This document shows positions 44,404 through 53,830 of a stretch of 64,000 bases of DNA, one piece after another (within the stretch, counting starts at the first letter, position 1; every line of letters begins with the position of its first letter). Source of the DNA: JAUMBM01 sp964645715. Lineage in GTDB: Bacteria > Bacteroidota > Bacteroidia > Chitinophagales > Saprospiraceae. The position numbers and the translations under genes were made by a program. Where the stretch lies: the NCBI GenBank assembly GCA_964645715.1, contig CAZYAO010000002.1, positions 62,001 through 126,000 of the forward strand, in the 5' to 3' direction. Under the pieces are notes generated by a model. That model searched no databases. It saw only the letters and a list, made by a program, of their open reading frames with translations, and had not been told where the DNA came from.

Positions 44404-45219
44404 CTATGCCGCGACAGAATCCCGGCCAGCAGCTTCTTTGACCCTGCGTATCAGCTCCGGTTCTTCGCTAGGTATCGGATTCAACAGCTCAGCACCCTTT
44501 CTGTCATCGAGCAATGTAAGCTGCATTTCCTGAGCCAGGGTAGCTGCTAGTTCACCCATTTGGTATGCAAAACGCTCTGGCTTACCGATGGCCATAAAGA
44601 GGTCAATTATTCCTGCACGGATTAGTTCAACTGCATTTGATTCCGAGGCTGGAAACAGAGAATCTGCGTATCCGTCTGCTGTAATTGCGGGCTTACGGCG
44701 TAGTCGTGTGCGAAGTTCTGCTGGTGCATACCCCAGCAATTTTGCGCGATACTCCCACCAATAAGCGGCAGTACCTCCGTTGAGCAACTTGTAGCGCCGC
44801 AAATGCTCTCGCTCACTAGCTTCCTGACAACTAATGCGGCGCATTGCTTTGGTCAGCTCAACTAAGTGGGTAAATTGACGGGCTGTAAACATTCCCTCTG
44901 GCATTTCTCCCCGGAGCTGTGCTTCAATCCAGCGTCCCGCCTTCATCTTGGTCTTGCTTACAGAATGCAATACAATTTGTTTTGCAAATGAGAGCGACAG
45001 GTAATAATCAGCCTGTGCATCCTTGCCTCGCGTACTACAGACTGCGTACTCCTGCATCCTTACAGGTCGTCTTATACCATCCGAAAACTGATAATAATCA
45101 AGCAACCAATGGCGTATAGTTTTGCCATACTGCTTTGCGGACAATTCCAAAAACTGGTAAAGCGCTGAAGCCAGAACAACTTTGGTGCCCTTCTTACTCA
45201 CGTAAACGGTTGGTTCCAT
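44404..45219 (-). CDS. AntA/AntB antirepressor-like protein
   Basis: A 271-residue protein whose N-terminal ~100 residues resemble the phage AntA/AntB antirepressor domain: ASALYQFLELSAKQYGKTIRHWLLDYYQF corresponds to its helix pattern, and DYYLSLSFAKQIVLHSVSKTKMKAGRWIEAQ to the conserved DYxLSLxxAKEL...GRxARxYF segment. The C-terminal ~160 residues are helical, of unknown family. No phage genes are nearby, so it may be a domesticated regulator. ATG at 45219 was taken; the longer frame adds an AT-rich, non-conserved 52-residue head overlapping the divergent gene. The assignment is from pattern only. Confidence 0.5.
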   Translation of the reverse strand: MEPTVYVSKKGTKVVLASALYQFLELSAKQYGKTIRHWLLDYYQFSDGIRRPVRMQEYAVCSTRGKDAQADYYLSLSFAKQIVLHSVSKTKMKAGRWIEAQLRGEMPEGMFTARQFTHLVELTKAMRRISCQEASEREHLRRYKLLNGGTAAYWWEYRAKLLGYAPAELRTRLRRKPAITADGYADSLFPASESNAVELIRAGIIDLFMAIGKPERFAYQMGELAATLAQEMQLTLLDDRKGAELLNPIPSEEPELIRRVKEAAGRDSVAA

Positions 45220-45403
45220 GTCATTAAGTTTAGTTAACAACACAAAAGTAATTATTTGTTTTAAATAAATCAATAAATAAACAAATTTTTTCAAAAAAAA
45301 CGTGTAAAAAACAGCGCTGCCTGCATTCAGGCATATATTTTGACAGCAGTTCGGAGGATATACGCGTGTGTACACCTATTTTTATGGAAATAATTGTAGG
45401 GCT

Positions 45404-46597
45404 ATGGCTTATAGACAAAGGGTACTTTCTACATTGTTCGGTATATTGTGGTTGATGCAGCTGGCTGCGCAGCCTTATGAACCCGGGCAGACATACTTTG
45501 GTACGCAGTCATTTACGGAGTATTTGGCAGGAAATCTTCCGATTATCATTGTAGCACCTCATGGGGGCTTACTGAGTCCTGCACAGGTTCCCGACCGCAA
45601 TTGTAGTGGTTGTGTGTATGTTAATGACGCCAACACCCAGGACCTTGCCCGTCGTCTTGCAGAGGCTATTTTTGTACAGACAGGCTGTCGCCCGCACCTT
45701 ATCATCAACCACCTGCATCGTCGAAAGATGGATGCCAACCGGGATCTTGCGGAAGCTGCCGACGGCAATGCGCTGGCAGGTCAGGCATGGGAAGATTTTC
45801 ATCATTTCATCAGTGCGGCCAAGACCTCTGTGACGAGTGACTATGGAAAAGGGCTTTTGATTGACCTGCATGGGCACGCACACGCGATCCAGCGACTCGA
45901 GTGGGGGTATTTGTTGTACGAAGACGAGCTGGCTTTGCCCGATTCGGTGCTCAATTCGGAGGAATATCTTGGGTATAGTAGCATTCGGCAGCTGGCGCTG
46001 GCCAATCTCTCGGCCAGTCTGCATGCTGCCCTCCTGCGGGGGCCGCTGAGCCTGGGGCAGCTAGTCGTTGACCGGGGCTATCCGGGGGTACCCAGTGCTG
46101 TCCAGCCGGCTCCCGCAGCGGGAGATCCATATTTCAGTGGTGGCTACAACACCAACAGACATGGTTCTCGTTTTGGTGGTGTTATTGATGCCGTGCAATT
46201 GGAGTGCAATATGGAAGGTGTACGTGACAACCCGGGCAATCGACAAGCCTTTGCAGACGTGCTGGCCCATGCGCTCACAGAATTTTTTCAGCGGCACTAT
46301 TTTTCATCCTTTGGAACCGGCTTCTGCCAATTGAGTGCCGCAGATACACCCGACGCTTTCCGGCACCATTTTACCATAGCACCCAATCCCTGCAGTGGAC
46401 AGCTACAGCTCATCTATGAAGGGCAGGTTTCAGAGGAGGTCATTGTAACATTTTTTACAGTAGATGGTCATCGGCTGGCATCCTACCCGTTGCCAGAATC
46501 ATTATCACCCATTACTGTACCTCAACAGGGGCCATTGTGGGTATGCGTGCAGCTGGGCAGTAAGCTGCTGCATAGGGAGCTAGTCTTTTGCCATTAG
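45404..46597 (+). CDS. N-formylglutamate amidohydrolase-like T9SS-exported protein
   Basis: A 397-residue protein with a signal peptide (FGILWLMQLAAQ) and a core like the N-formylglutamate amidohydrolase family: IIIVAPHGG near the start, HLIINHLHRRKMDANRD, and LIDLHGHAHAIQRLEWGYLL, which supply the His/Glu-type metal ligands. The cytoplasmic family members act in histidine breakdown; here a T9SS sorting domain (FTIAPNPCSGQL, TFFTVDGHRLASY) at the C-terminus indicates export, so the substrate is likely different, perhaps an N-acyl amino acid or peptide outside the cell (inference). ATG at 45404 puts the signal peptide at the N-terminus. Confidence 0.7.
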   Translation: MAYRQRVLSTLFGILWLMQLAAQPYEPGQTYFGTQSFTEYLAGNLPIIIVAPHGGLLSPAQVPDRNCSGCVYVNDANTQDLARRLAEAIFVQTGCRPHLIINHLHRRKMDANRDLAEAADGNALAGQAWEDFHHFISAAKTSVTSDYGKGLLIDLHGHAHAIQRLEWGYLLYEDELALPDSVLNSEEYLGYSSIRQLALANLSASLHAALLRGPLSLGQLVVDRGYPGVPSAVQPAPAAGDPYFSGGYNTNRHGSRFGGVIDAVQLECNMEGVRDNPGNRQAFADVLAHALTEFFQRHYFSSFGTGFCQLSAADTPDAFRHHFTIAPNPCSGQLQLIYEGQVSEEVIVTFFTVDGHRLASYPLPESLSPITVPQQGPLWVCVQLGSKLLHRELVFCH

Positions 46598-46722
46598 AAA
46601 AAAGCAGGGTGCCAGGGGTAAAAAAAATGGAGTCACAGCTGCAAATAATCAGTGCCGGGTATTTGTAAAATGTGTTAACTTGCCACCTGCCTGCTATTGA
46701 TCATGTACAAGCATCAAACGCT

Positions 46723-48120
46723 ATGAAAATAAAATTTTGCGGAGCAGCACGGGAAGTCACCGGAAGCGCTCATCTGATTACCTTGGAAGACGGTTTCACC
46801 ATTCTGCTGGATTGCGGCCTTTATCAGGGTAGTGAAAAACACATGCGGGATTTTAACTGGAACTGGCAGTTTGAACCCTACAGCATAGACTGTGTGGTGC
46901 TGTCACATGCGCATATTGACCACAGTGGCCGTCTGCCCAAGCTAGTCAAGGACGGTTTTTCGGGACCCATCTATTCTACGCATGCTACCCGCAGTCTCTG
47001 CAGTATCATGCTACTCGATAGTGCGATGATTCAGGAACGGGACGTGGATTACGACAAGCGTCATGACGATGAAGTCGATAAGGAAAAGGAACCGCTCTAC
47101 ACAGCCAACGATGTTCACAAGGCAATGGAGCTTTTTGCCTCCTTCCCCTACAACAAATGGTTCTCTATCCATCCGGATGTTGAGGTACAGTTTAGGGATG
47201 CAGGACACATTCTGGGCAGTGCGAATGTGACGCTGCGCATTCGCGAAGAAGAACGAACCATCCACTTTGGGTTTACCGGAGATATTGGCAGACCCGACAG
47301 GCCTATTCTGCGCGATCCGCAATCCATGCCTGCAGTTGATTACCTCATTTGTGAATCGACCTATGGCGATCGCCTGCACGAAGATGGCCCTTCTGCCAAA
47401 GAGCATTTCCTGGAGATTGTGCGCGACGCCTGTGTAAAACGAAAAGGCAAGTTACTCATTCCCGCCTTCAGCGTTGGGCGTACACAGGAGATTGTGTACA
47501 TCATGGACCAATTGGTGAATGAAGGACTTATGCCAGCCGTTCCTGTGTTTGTTGACAGCCCCTTGGCAATCAATGCTACTGCTGTATACGGATCGCACCC
47601 GGAATGTTACGATGAAGAACTGGAAACTTATCTGCTGACGGACGAAAATCCTTTCGGATTCAATGGGCTCAAGTATATCCGTAAAGTGGAGGAGTCCAAA
47701 AAACTCAACCACTATCATGATCCGTGTATCATCATCAGCGCTTCCGGGATGATGAATGCCGGCCGGGTAAAACACCATCTTTTCAACATGATCGATGACC
47801 CCCGGCATACCATTCTGTTGGTAGGTTATGCTTCTCCGGAAACACCCGGCGGCAAACTGCTTGCAGGCGCGGAAGGGCTCAAGTTGTTTGGACATTATAA
47901 GCCTGTACGCGCACGCATCGAGACCATAGATGCATTCAGTGCGCACGCAGACCAAAGGGAGATGATTGACTACCTGCGGCCATTGCGACAGCATGTCAAA
48001 AAACTTTTTCTTGTCCATGGTACAATCGACCGGCAGGAGGTTTTTCGCACGAAGCTACAGGAGCACCAGTTTGAGGAAATTATTATTCCCGAGCTGGGTG
48101 ACGAGTTTGAATTAGCATAG
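46723..48120 (+). CDS. Beta-CASP metallo-beta-lactamase RNase (CPSF73-like)
   Basis: A 465-residue zinc-dependent nuclease-like protein. The metallo-beta-lactamase part shows GAAREVTGSAHL, LDCGLYQG, SHAHIDHSGRLP (HxHxDH), DAGHILGSANV and FTGDIGRPDRPIL; the beta-CASP domain has PAFSVGRTQEIVY, IISASGMMNAGRVKHHL and SAHADQREMIDY. This is the bacterial relative of eukaryotic CPSF73 and archaeal aCPSF; RNA processing in the cytoplasm is likely. ATG at 46723 gives MKIKFCGAAREVTGS, the family start. Confidence 0.92.
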   Translation: MKIKFCGAAREVTGSAHLITLEDGFTILLDCGLYQGSEKHMRDFNWNWQFEPYSIDCVVLSHAHIDHSGRLPKLVKDGFSGPIYSTHATRSLCSIMLLDSAMIQERDVDYDKRHDDEVDKEKEPLYTANDVHKAMELFASFPYNKWFSIHPDVEVQFRDAGHILGSANVTLRIREEERTIHFGFTGDIGRPDRPILRDPQSMPAVDYLICESTYGDRLHEDGPSAKEHFLEIVRDACVKRKGKLLIPAFSVGRTQEIVYIMDQLVNEGLMPAVPVFVDSPLAINATAVYGSHPECYDEELETYLLTDENPFGFNGLKYIRKVEESKKLNHYHDPCIIISASGMMNAGRVKHHLFNMIDDPRHTILLVGYASPETPGGKLLAGAEGLKLFGHYKPVRARIETIDAFSAHADQREMIDYLRPLRQHVKKLFLVHGTIDRQEVFRTKLQEHQFEEIIIPELGDEFELA

Positions 48121-48177
48121 TCAACAGCGACAGGAGTACCTGATCTTCAAGACCTGCTGAAAAGCAAAATTTCCAGC

Positions 48178-49275
48178 CTACTTTTGTGCCTTGGTTACTA
48201 ACCAAAAAGCCAAGGCACCAAAGATTAGGTTGGGCAGCCAGATGCTGAGCAACACCGGCAGGGCCTGCCCTGCTGCAAAAACGATGGCAAAGCGTGAGAG
48301 TAATAGAAAGATAGCACCAATAAAGATGCCGGTGGCGAGGTGGATCCCCACGCCACCCCTTACTTTTCTGGAAGCTACTGCCAAGCCTATGATGGTCAGA
48401 ATCAGTACTGTTACAGGCTCTGCACTCCGTCGGTGCAACTCAGCTTCGTACTTAACCGTGTTGCCTGCACCCCTTGCATACTGCTTTTGTAAAAAGCGAT
48501 AGAGCTCAGCAGTCGTCATCATCGATTGCTGCTCCTTGAGGTCTGTAAAATCACCGGGCTGCAGGTTGATAAGGGTATCCATGGTCATGCCTGGTCCCAG
48601 CGTTATGTTTTCCTTCATACCATCGAAAGTGCGAATCTCATAATTGTTGAGTTCCCATGTACCGCTGTCCTGCTTCCAACGGGCTCTGCTGGCCTTTAGC
48701 ATACTCACGAGCTCCTGGTTGCGGTACTGCTCAATTCGCAAGTCCCGTATGGTACTGTCCCGTTTTCGATAGCTGCCCACATATACTTTCTTGCCGGGTT
48801 CAAGGAACATGTGTACGTGCTGCGTCTTCCCTTGGTCAGCATCACTCACCTGCGTAATGTACTTGTACTCAATATCCAGCCGCATTTCGTTGCCTTTGGG
48901 TATAAAGTAGTGATTACCAGCAAGATGTAGGATGGCGATAAGCCCACCTCCTACCCAGTAGGGGCGCATCAGCCGCCGGAAACTCACGCCTGCATTGAAT
49001 ATGCTGATGATTTCGGCATTGTTGGCAAGGCGGGAGGTGAAAAAAATGACAGCGATGAGTGTGAATAGCGGGAAGAGGAGACCGTATATATTTACGATAA
49101 AACCGGGATAGTAAACCAGTAGAATCTCCGAGCGGGTAATGTCTTCCTCTACAAATTTTTCGACCTTTTCGCTGAAATCGATAATCACGGTTATTAGCGT
49201 GAAAATCAGCACAGTGAAAAAGAAGGTGCGCAAAAATTTGTCAACGATGTATCGGTCGATTTTTCCCAGCAGCAT
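48178..49275 (-). CDS. LptF/LptG-family lipopolysaccharide export permease
   Basis: A 365-residue YjgP/YjgQ-type inner-membrane permease of the LptB2FG transporter that extracts LPS from the inner membrane. It opens IDRYIVDKFLRTFFFTVLIFTLI, with three N-terminal helices, a beta-jellyroll periplasmic domain (about residues 100-270) and three C-terminal helices (TVLILTIIGLAVASRKVRGG). It cannot be said from the sequence alone whether it is the F or the G subunit; the short spacing (11 bases) to tgt upstream suggests one transcript. It is the last gene of the minus-strand envelope run. Confidence 0.88.
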   Translation of the reverse strand: MLLGKIDRYIVDKFLRTFFFTVLIFTLITVIIDFSEKVEKFVEEDITRSEILLVYYPGFIVNIYGLLFPLFTLIAVIFFTSRLANNAEIISIFNAGVSFRRLMRPYWVGGGLIAILHLAGNHYFIPKGNEMRLDIEYKYITQVSDADQGKTQHVHMFLEPGKKVYVGSYRKRDSTIRDLRIEQYRNQELVSMLKASRARWKQDSGTWELNNYEIRTFDGMKENITLGPGMTMDTLINLQPGDFTDLKEQQSMMTTAELYRFLQKQYARGAGNTVKYEAELHRRSAEPVTVLILTIIGLAVASRKVRGGVGIHLATGIFIGAIFLLLSRFAIVFAAGQALPVLLSIWLPNLIFGALAFWLVTKAQK

Positions 49276-49286
49276 CCGGATACCTT

Positions 49287-50420
49287 TTATAGCCTGCGTT
49301 GTAATTTTTCAACCATCTGGTTCTTCCAGCTGCTGAAATCACCTTCGATGATGTGCCTGCGAGCCTCTTTTACTAACCACAAAAAGAATGATAAGTTGTG
49401 CAGCGAGGCAATCATCGCCCCCAGGTATTCCTGGCTGTGAATAAGGTGTCGTAGGTAAGCTTTGGAGTATTGCAGGCTGCTGTTGCAGATACCGCTGTCG
49501 TCGATGGGACTGAGGTCGGCTTTCCACTTGGCATTTTTGATATTAATGATGCCTTCGGCTGTGTACAACAACCCATGGCGGGCATTTCGAGTGGGGAGTA
49601 CGCAGTCAAACATATCAACACCCAGTGCAATACACTCGAGAATGTTGACAGGTGTACCTACTCCCATGAGATAGCGGGGTTTGTCGGCGGGTAGAATTTC
49701 GCAGACCAAGGCCGTTGCCTCATACATCTCCGCCGTTGATTCTCCCACCGACAGACCACCGATGGCGTTGCCCGGCTGATCAGCCTCAGCAATAGCTTCT
49801 GCTGATACCCGGCGCAGGTCGGCAAAGGTGCTGCCTTGTACAATCGGAAACATAGTCTGCTGGTAGCCATAGAGGGCCTCGTGCGTCTTCAGATAATCTA
49901 TGCAACGGTATAACCACCGATGGGTAAGTTCCATCGAATTGCGCGCATAGCGGTAGTCACAAGGATGTGGTGGGCACTCATCGAAGGCCATAATAATATC
50001 AGCACCGATACTTCGCTGAATGGCCATGGATTTTTCGGGGCTGAAGGTGTGGCGTGATCCGTCGATATGGGACTGGAACGTTACACCCTCTTCACTGATT
50101 TTTCGCCTGTGGCTTAGCGAGTACACCTGATAACCACCGCTGTCGGTGAGTATAGGTCTTTTCCAGTTGATAAAATGATGCAGCCCGCCTGCCTGTTCCA
50201 ATACTTCCGTACCGGGACGCAGGTATAGGTGGTAGGTATTGCCCAGAATAATCTGGGCCTTCACCTCTTCAGCTAATTCGTGTTGGTGAACGGCCTTGAC
50301 GGTACCGGCCGTACCTACTGGCATGAATATAGGCGTCTCAATGATGCCGTGTCCGGTATGAATGGTACCTGCTCTGGCCGATGAAGCCAGGTCGGTGTGT
50401 GTGCGTGTAAAAGTAAACAT
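49287..50420 (-). CDS. tgt: Queuine/preQ1 tRNA-guanine transglycosylase
   Basis: Tgt exchanges the wobble guanine of GUN-anticodon tRNAs for preQ1 in queuosine synthesis. The 377-residue TIM barrel shows VGTAGTVKAVHQHEL, TDSGGYQVYSLS with the catalytic Asp, GADIIMAFDECPP, IGGLSVGES, YLMGVGTP and DMFDCVLPTRNARHG with the nucleophile Asp. The zinc site is odd: the usual CxCxxC before YSRAYLRHL reads GICNSS before YSKAYLRHL, so only one of three Cys is left, while the His of SLHNLSF is kept. From memory, many Bacteroidota Tgt proteins also lack these cysteines. Confidence 0.93.
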   Translation of the reverse strand: MFTFTRTHTDLASSARAGTIHTGHGIIETPIFMPVGTAGTVKAVHQHELAEEVKAQIILGNTYHLYLRPGTEVLEQAGGLHHFINWKRPILTDSGGYQVYSLSHRRKISEEGVTFQSHIDGSRHTFSPEKSMAIQRSIGADIIMAFDECPPHPCDYRYARNSMELTHRWLYRCIDYLKTHEALYGYQQTMFPIVQGSTFADLRRVSAEAIAEADQPGNAIGGLSVGESTAEMYEATALVCEILPADKPRYLMGVGTPVNILECIALGVDMFDCVLPTRNARHGLLYTAEGIINIKNAKWKADLSPIDDSGICNSSLQYSKAYLRHLIHSQEYLGAMIASLHNLSFFLWLVKEARRHIIEGDFSSWKNQMVEKLQRRL

Positions 50421-50512
50421 GACTGTTTAATCAAATTGTCAGAGGCTGCCCCAGTAGCGGTTTATCCCCTTTGGGGGGACAAAATACAAGACTGAATAAA
50501 ATGCCCTTTTGG

Positions 50513-50575
50513 GGTTTTTTGAAAAAACCACTAAAGCGGCACTTAACCACAACGCTGGCAGGTGGGGTTAGCCGC
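50513..50575. terminator. Two hairpins between rodA and tgt
   Basis: GGTTTTTT (50513-50520) pairs with AAAAAACC (50522-50529). A second, imperfect stem pairs GCGGC (50536-50540) and TAACC (50544-50548) with GGTTA (50566-50570) and GCCGC (50571-50575). On the minus strand they follow rodA. Function is uncertain. Confidence 0.35.
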
Positions 50576-50653
50576 CAAACAGCATTTGGAGACAGCATCA
50601 GTAAGTAAGACTGCAAAATTAAGGATTTTCGTCTTCTCAGACTCCTGTAGCCC

Positions 50654-52093
50654 TTAAAATGGAAGTTTAGGCGCTTTGATTCGACCCCGGTGCTTATCAA
50701 GCTTAAGCAAAACCGCAATTAGCAGTGTAAAACCCAGCAGCGAAGATCCCCCCTTGCTGACAAAGGGCAGCGGAATGCCGATGATAGGCAGCAAACCCAT
50801 TGTCATGCTAATATTGACTGCAAAGTGCACGAAGATTATACCCGCAACGCCATACGCATAAGCTCTAGAAAAGGTCGTTGGCTGCCGCTCGGCAATAAAG
50901 GAAATACGCATCAGTAAGGCGAGGAACAGCAAAACAACAGCTGTGCTGCCAATAAAACCATGTTCTTCGCCAATGGTGCAAAAAATAAAATCTGTTGACT
51001 GCTCAGGGACGTGTTTGCCACGGGTGAGTACACCATTGAGCAATCCCTTCCCTTGTATCCCTCCTGCACTGATTGCCAGCTTGGACTGCATAACGTTGTA
51101 CAGCGAACCGCGAGGGTCACATTTGTCAGGTTGCAGCCACACGTTGATGCGTTCCTGTTGGTGAGGCATGAGCAGATTGTTGAAGCCATAGTTGGCTCCA
51201 TGGGACAATAAAGCTCCCCATACCAACAAACCACCAAGTAATACAGCCAGCTGTGCCTGTCTGCGCACGTACTGCCAATAACTGATACCTACAAAAATCA
51301 GTGCCATAACACCGCCCGCTGTGGCCGCGTATCCCGCAGGGATTACCCAAATGTACAAAACAGCGGCCAGACCAATTATTGCCGAGAGCACTGCCAAAGG
51401 TCTTGGAAAGGTCGTAGCGTGGATAACGCCGCCCAGCCACAGTAGCCATACCAGAATAACCGAAGGTGCAATAACAAGACCGGCCGTCAGCACGATGGCA
51501 GAAAAAATACCAATAACATAGAGCATGGACGGAAGCCCTTCCCTAAAAAAGACAACAAAGAAGCCCAGAAATACCAATGCTGAGCCGGCATCCGGCTGAA
51601 GCAGCAGCAGACCCATGGGCAGTAGTAACAATCCCAGCACAATCAACCGGCTGTTGAGTTGTCTGAGATCGGCACTCCAGTGATTGAGGTAGTTGGCAAC
51701 GGCCAGCGCTGTACCAAATTTTGCCAGTTCGGCCGGCTGAAAAGATACCCCACCGAACGAAAACCAGGCGGTAGCACCTTTGATCGTTGAACCCATAAAA
51801 AGTACCAGCACCAGCAGAAAAATGCTTACACCATATACCAAATAAGCAAATGTGGGCCAGAATTTATCCCTGAAGCCCATGGTGATTACCCCCAGCAGAA
51901 TAAAAGAGATGAATATCCAGACGGTCTGCTTACCTGCTGAAGTCTGAAAAAAATCGGCCATATTCCGAATCTCATCACCCTGCTGTATATCAACAGAATA
52001 TATGGCTAACCAGCCTATACTCACCAAGGCGAGGTATAGACCCAGCGTGATAAAATCTATATTTACAAAATAAGTCTGTTGAGCCGGACGCAT
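50654..52093 (-). CDS. rodA: Rod-shape SEDS glycosyltransferase RodA
   Basis: A 479-residue SEDS-family peptidoglycan polymerase with about 10-12 membrane helices. It shows STIKGATAWFSFGGVSFQPAELAKFGTALAVA, LLLLQPDAGSALVFLGFFVVFFREG, a large insert with the VMQSKLAISAGGIQGKGLLNG segment, EQSTDFIFCTIGEEHGFIGS and the C-terminal PIIGIPLPFVSKGGSSLLGF motif. It polymerises glycan strands for lateral wall growth together with a class B PBP. Bacteroidota RodA is often longer than the ~370-residue E. coli protein, as here. It follows the SPOR gene with a 41-base gap. Confidence 0.93.
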   Translation of the reverse strand: MRPAQQTYFVNIDFITLGLYLALVSIGWLAIYSVDIQQGDEIRNMADFFQTSAGKQTVWIFISFILLGVITMGFRDKFWPTFAYLVYGVSIFLLVLVLFMGSTIKGATAWFSFGGVSFQPAELAKFGTALAVANYLNHWSADLRQLNSRLIVLGLLLLPMGLLLLQPDAGSALVFLGFFVVFFREGLPSMLYVIGIFSAIVLTAGLVIAPSVILVWLLWLGGVIHATTFPRPLAVLSAIIGLAAVLYIWVIPAGYAATAGGVMALIFVGISYWQYVRRQAQLAVLLGGLLVWGALLSHGANYGFNNLLMPHQQERINVWLQPDKCDPRGSLYNVMQSKLAISAGGIQGKGLLNGVLTRGKHVPEQSTDFIFCTIGEEHGFIGSTAVVLLFLALLMRISFIAERQPTTFSRAYAYGVAGIIFVHFAVNISMTMGLLPIIGIPLPFVSKGGSSLLGFTLLIAVLLKLDKHRGRIKAPKLPF

Positions 52094-52134
52094 AGGTTAT
52101 TGGGTAGGAAAAGCAAGAGCCACTGGGGCAGGAG

Positions 52135-52542
52135 TCAGAATGTCTGCAGCAAATCCCGACGATTGATGGCTTCATCCCGCACCAAGTATATGCCATCGAA
52201 ATCAGCCTCCAATAGATGTTTCATCCGAAGTGCATCCAGCTTGCTGGTAAATGCACCAACCCGTAGTTGGTAGTAAGGCTTGTTGTGCACCCAATCAGCA
52301 GGATAATTGGGGTATAAGCTGATAAAGCGCATACGGATGCGCTCCAGCTCATTGCGGTCAGGGGTGGCAATCAGCTGGAGCCGCCAGCCGGGAACAGTCT
52401 GCTGAGCCCTGTTAACGGCTACAAAACGGTTCTCTAACTGTGCAATAGCGGGACTTGCTTTGACCTGAACGGACTGGGCAGACAACTGTCCCCGGGAAAT
52501 CAGAAAAGAGGCAGCTACTAGCAGAAGGACTCGATAGGCCAT
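52135..52542 (-). CDS. Small SPOR-like domain protein
   Basis: A 135-residue exported protein: signal peptide (LLLVAASFLISRGQLSAQ) followed by a SPOR-like domain (GWRLQLIATPDRNELERIRMRFISLYPNY, YYQLRVGAFTSKLDALRMKHLL). SPOR domains bind denuded glycan strands of peptidoglycan, which fits its place just upstream of rodA. ATG at 52542 was preferred to a TTG at 52548. The family call rests on the repeated beta-alpha pattern and the VGAFTSKLDA motif. Confidence 0.75.
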   Translation of the reverse strand: MAYRVLLLVAASFLISRGQLSAQSVQVKASPAIAQLENRFVAVNRAQQTVPGWRLQLIATPDRNELERIRMRFISLYPNYPADWVHNKPYYQLRVGAFTSKLDALRMKHLLEADFDGIYLVRDEAINRRDLLQTF

Positions 52543-52668
52543 AATCAATGGATAAATGAAGTCTACAACAACCGATTTTTGGCATCAACCCTTTGAGTGG
52601 TGATACCCACACAAGAATATTCAGCATAGCTGACTAACAACTCCGGCTGCCGCACGAACCCACAAAAA

Positions 52669-53340
52669 TCAAGCTCCTTGGCTACCGCTGTTGAGCTGTT
52701 CAATAATTTGTACACTGGATGAACTGCCAAGCCTGACAGCGCCCGCCTCAATCAGGCGTCGGGCATCTTCCAGGCTTCTGATTCCACCAGAGGCTTTTAT
52801 TTTAATACTTTTATTGAGGTGAGCCCGCAAAAAAGCAACCACCTCGGGCGTTGCGCCTCCTTGAGTACCCGTTGACGTCTTCACGTAGTCGACACCCACC
52901 TCATTACAAATATCACACAAGTGCTTAATTTCATCCTCCGTGAGCAGGCTGGTCTCCAGAATAACCTTGATTACCTTGCGCTTGCTGTGCACGGCCATAG
53001 TCATACTATCGATATCACTGCGAACGAAATTGAAATTTCCATTCTTGACAGCGCATATATTGATCACGGCATCAAGTTCATCCACGCCCTCGTCAATTGC
53101 CCGCTTGATTTCTTCCACCTTTGCCGGTGTAGCGGCGTAGCCCATGGGAAAACCGATGACGGTTGCCACTTTAATCGCAGGGTAGGCTTCAAGTGTCTGT
53201 ACTGCTTCTGCCACGAAAAAAGGGGGCACACACACAGCTGCAAACTTGTAGTCGATAGCTTCAGCGCACAAGCGCCGAATATCTGCCGTAGCTGTATCTG
53301 GTTTAAGCAGAGTATGGTCAAAAAAACTGACTAATTCCAT
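52669..53340 (-). CDS. deoC: Deoxyribose-phosphate aldolase
   Basis: DeoC splits 2-deoxyribose 5-phosphate into glyceraldehyde 3-phosphate and acetaldehyde in nucleoside breakdown. The 223-residue enzyme of the short class shows FDHTLLKPD, VATVIGFPMGYA, ELDAVINICAVKNG, KVILETSLLTEDEI (Schiff-base Lys in VIKVILE), DYVKTSTGTQGGATPE and KIKASGGIRSLEDA. It heads a minus-strand run but is about 130 bases upstream of the SPOR gene, so transcriptional linkage is uncertain. Confidence 0.95.
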   Translation of the reverse strand: MELVSFFDHTLLKPDTATADIRRLCAEAIDYKFAAVCVPPFFVAEAVQTLEAYPAIKVATVIGFPMGYAATPAKVEEIKRAIDEGVDELDAVINICAVKNGNFNFVRSDIDSMTMAVHSKRKVIKVILETSLLTEDEIKHLCDICNEVGVDYVKTSTGTQGGATPEVVAFLRAHLNKSIKIKASGGIRSLEDARRLIEAGAVRLGSSSSVQIIEQLNSGSQGA

Positions 53341-53830
53341 AAATTTTTTGTCGGGTTTGTGCCAACAATGTTTTGTTCCAACACAGTGTAGTGAGCGCCC
53401 ACTGAATCAACCCACACAAACAAATGCCCAGAAAACACCTGCCTCAAAACAGCGCAACCCCGAAAATATCTTTAGGTTTTGCGTAAACATCAAGGTGCTC
53501 GTAGTTAACGCGAGTATACTCGGGAATCAAAGCAGCTGTCGGGCAGCAGCGCCAATCAACCGACGGAAGGTTTCTTTCCGGAAGTCTGTATGAGACCTGT
53601 TGACAGTACTTGAAGCCAAACAACCTATGCTCAGGGTGTTACCAATTGAAATCAGGACATAATGTTCATGGAGAATCACGACTCAGCTCCCTCAGTACGA
53701 AAGCGTCTGCAATATACGGCAAAAGCAACAAATACGCGGGAAAAAAACGAAGGAAGATATGCGTATTTTTTTCATCTCTTTACTGTGTCGTTGGCTGTCA
53801 GACGCTAGAAAATACAAACAGGCAGGACGG
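53341..53830. other. Intergenic region downstream of the TIGR03643 gene
   Basis: About 490 bases between deoC and the TIGR03643 gene. No gene, promoter box or strong hairpin was recognised. A plus-strand frame from 53610 runs through it and the antisense of the next gene but lacks protein character. Confidence 0.4.
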
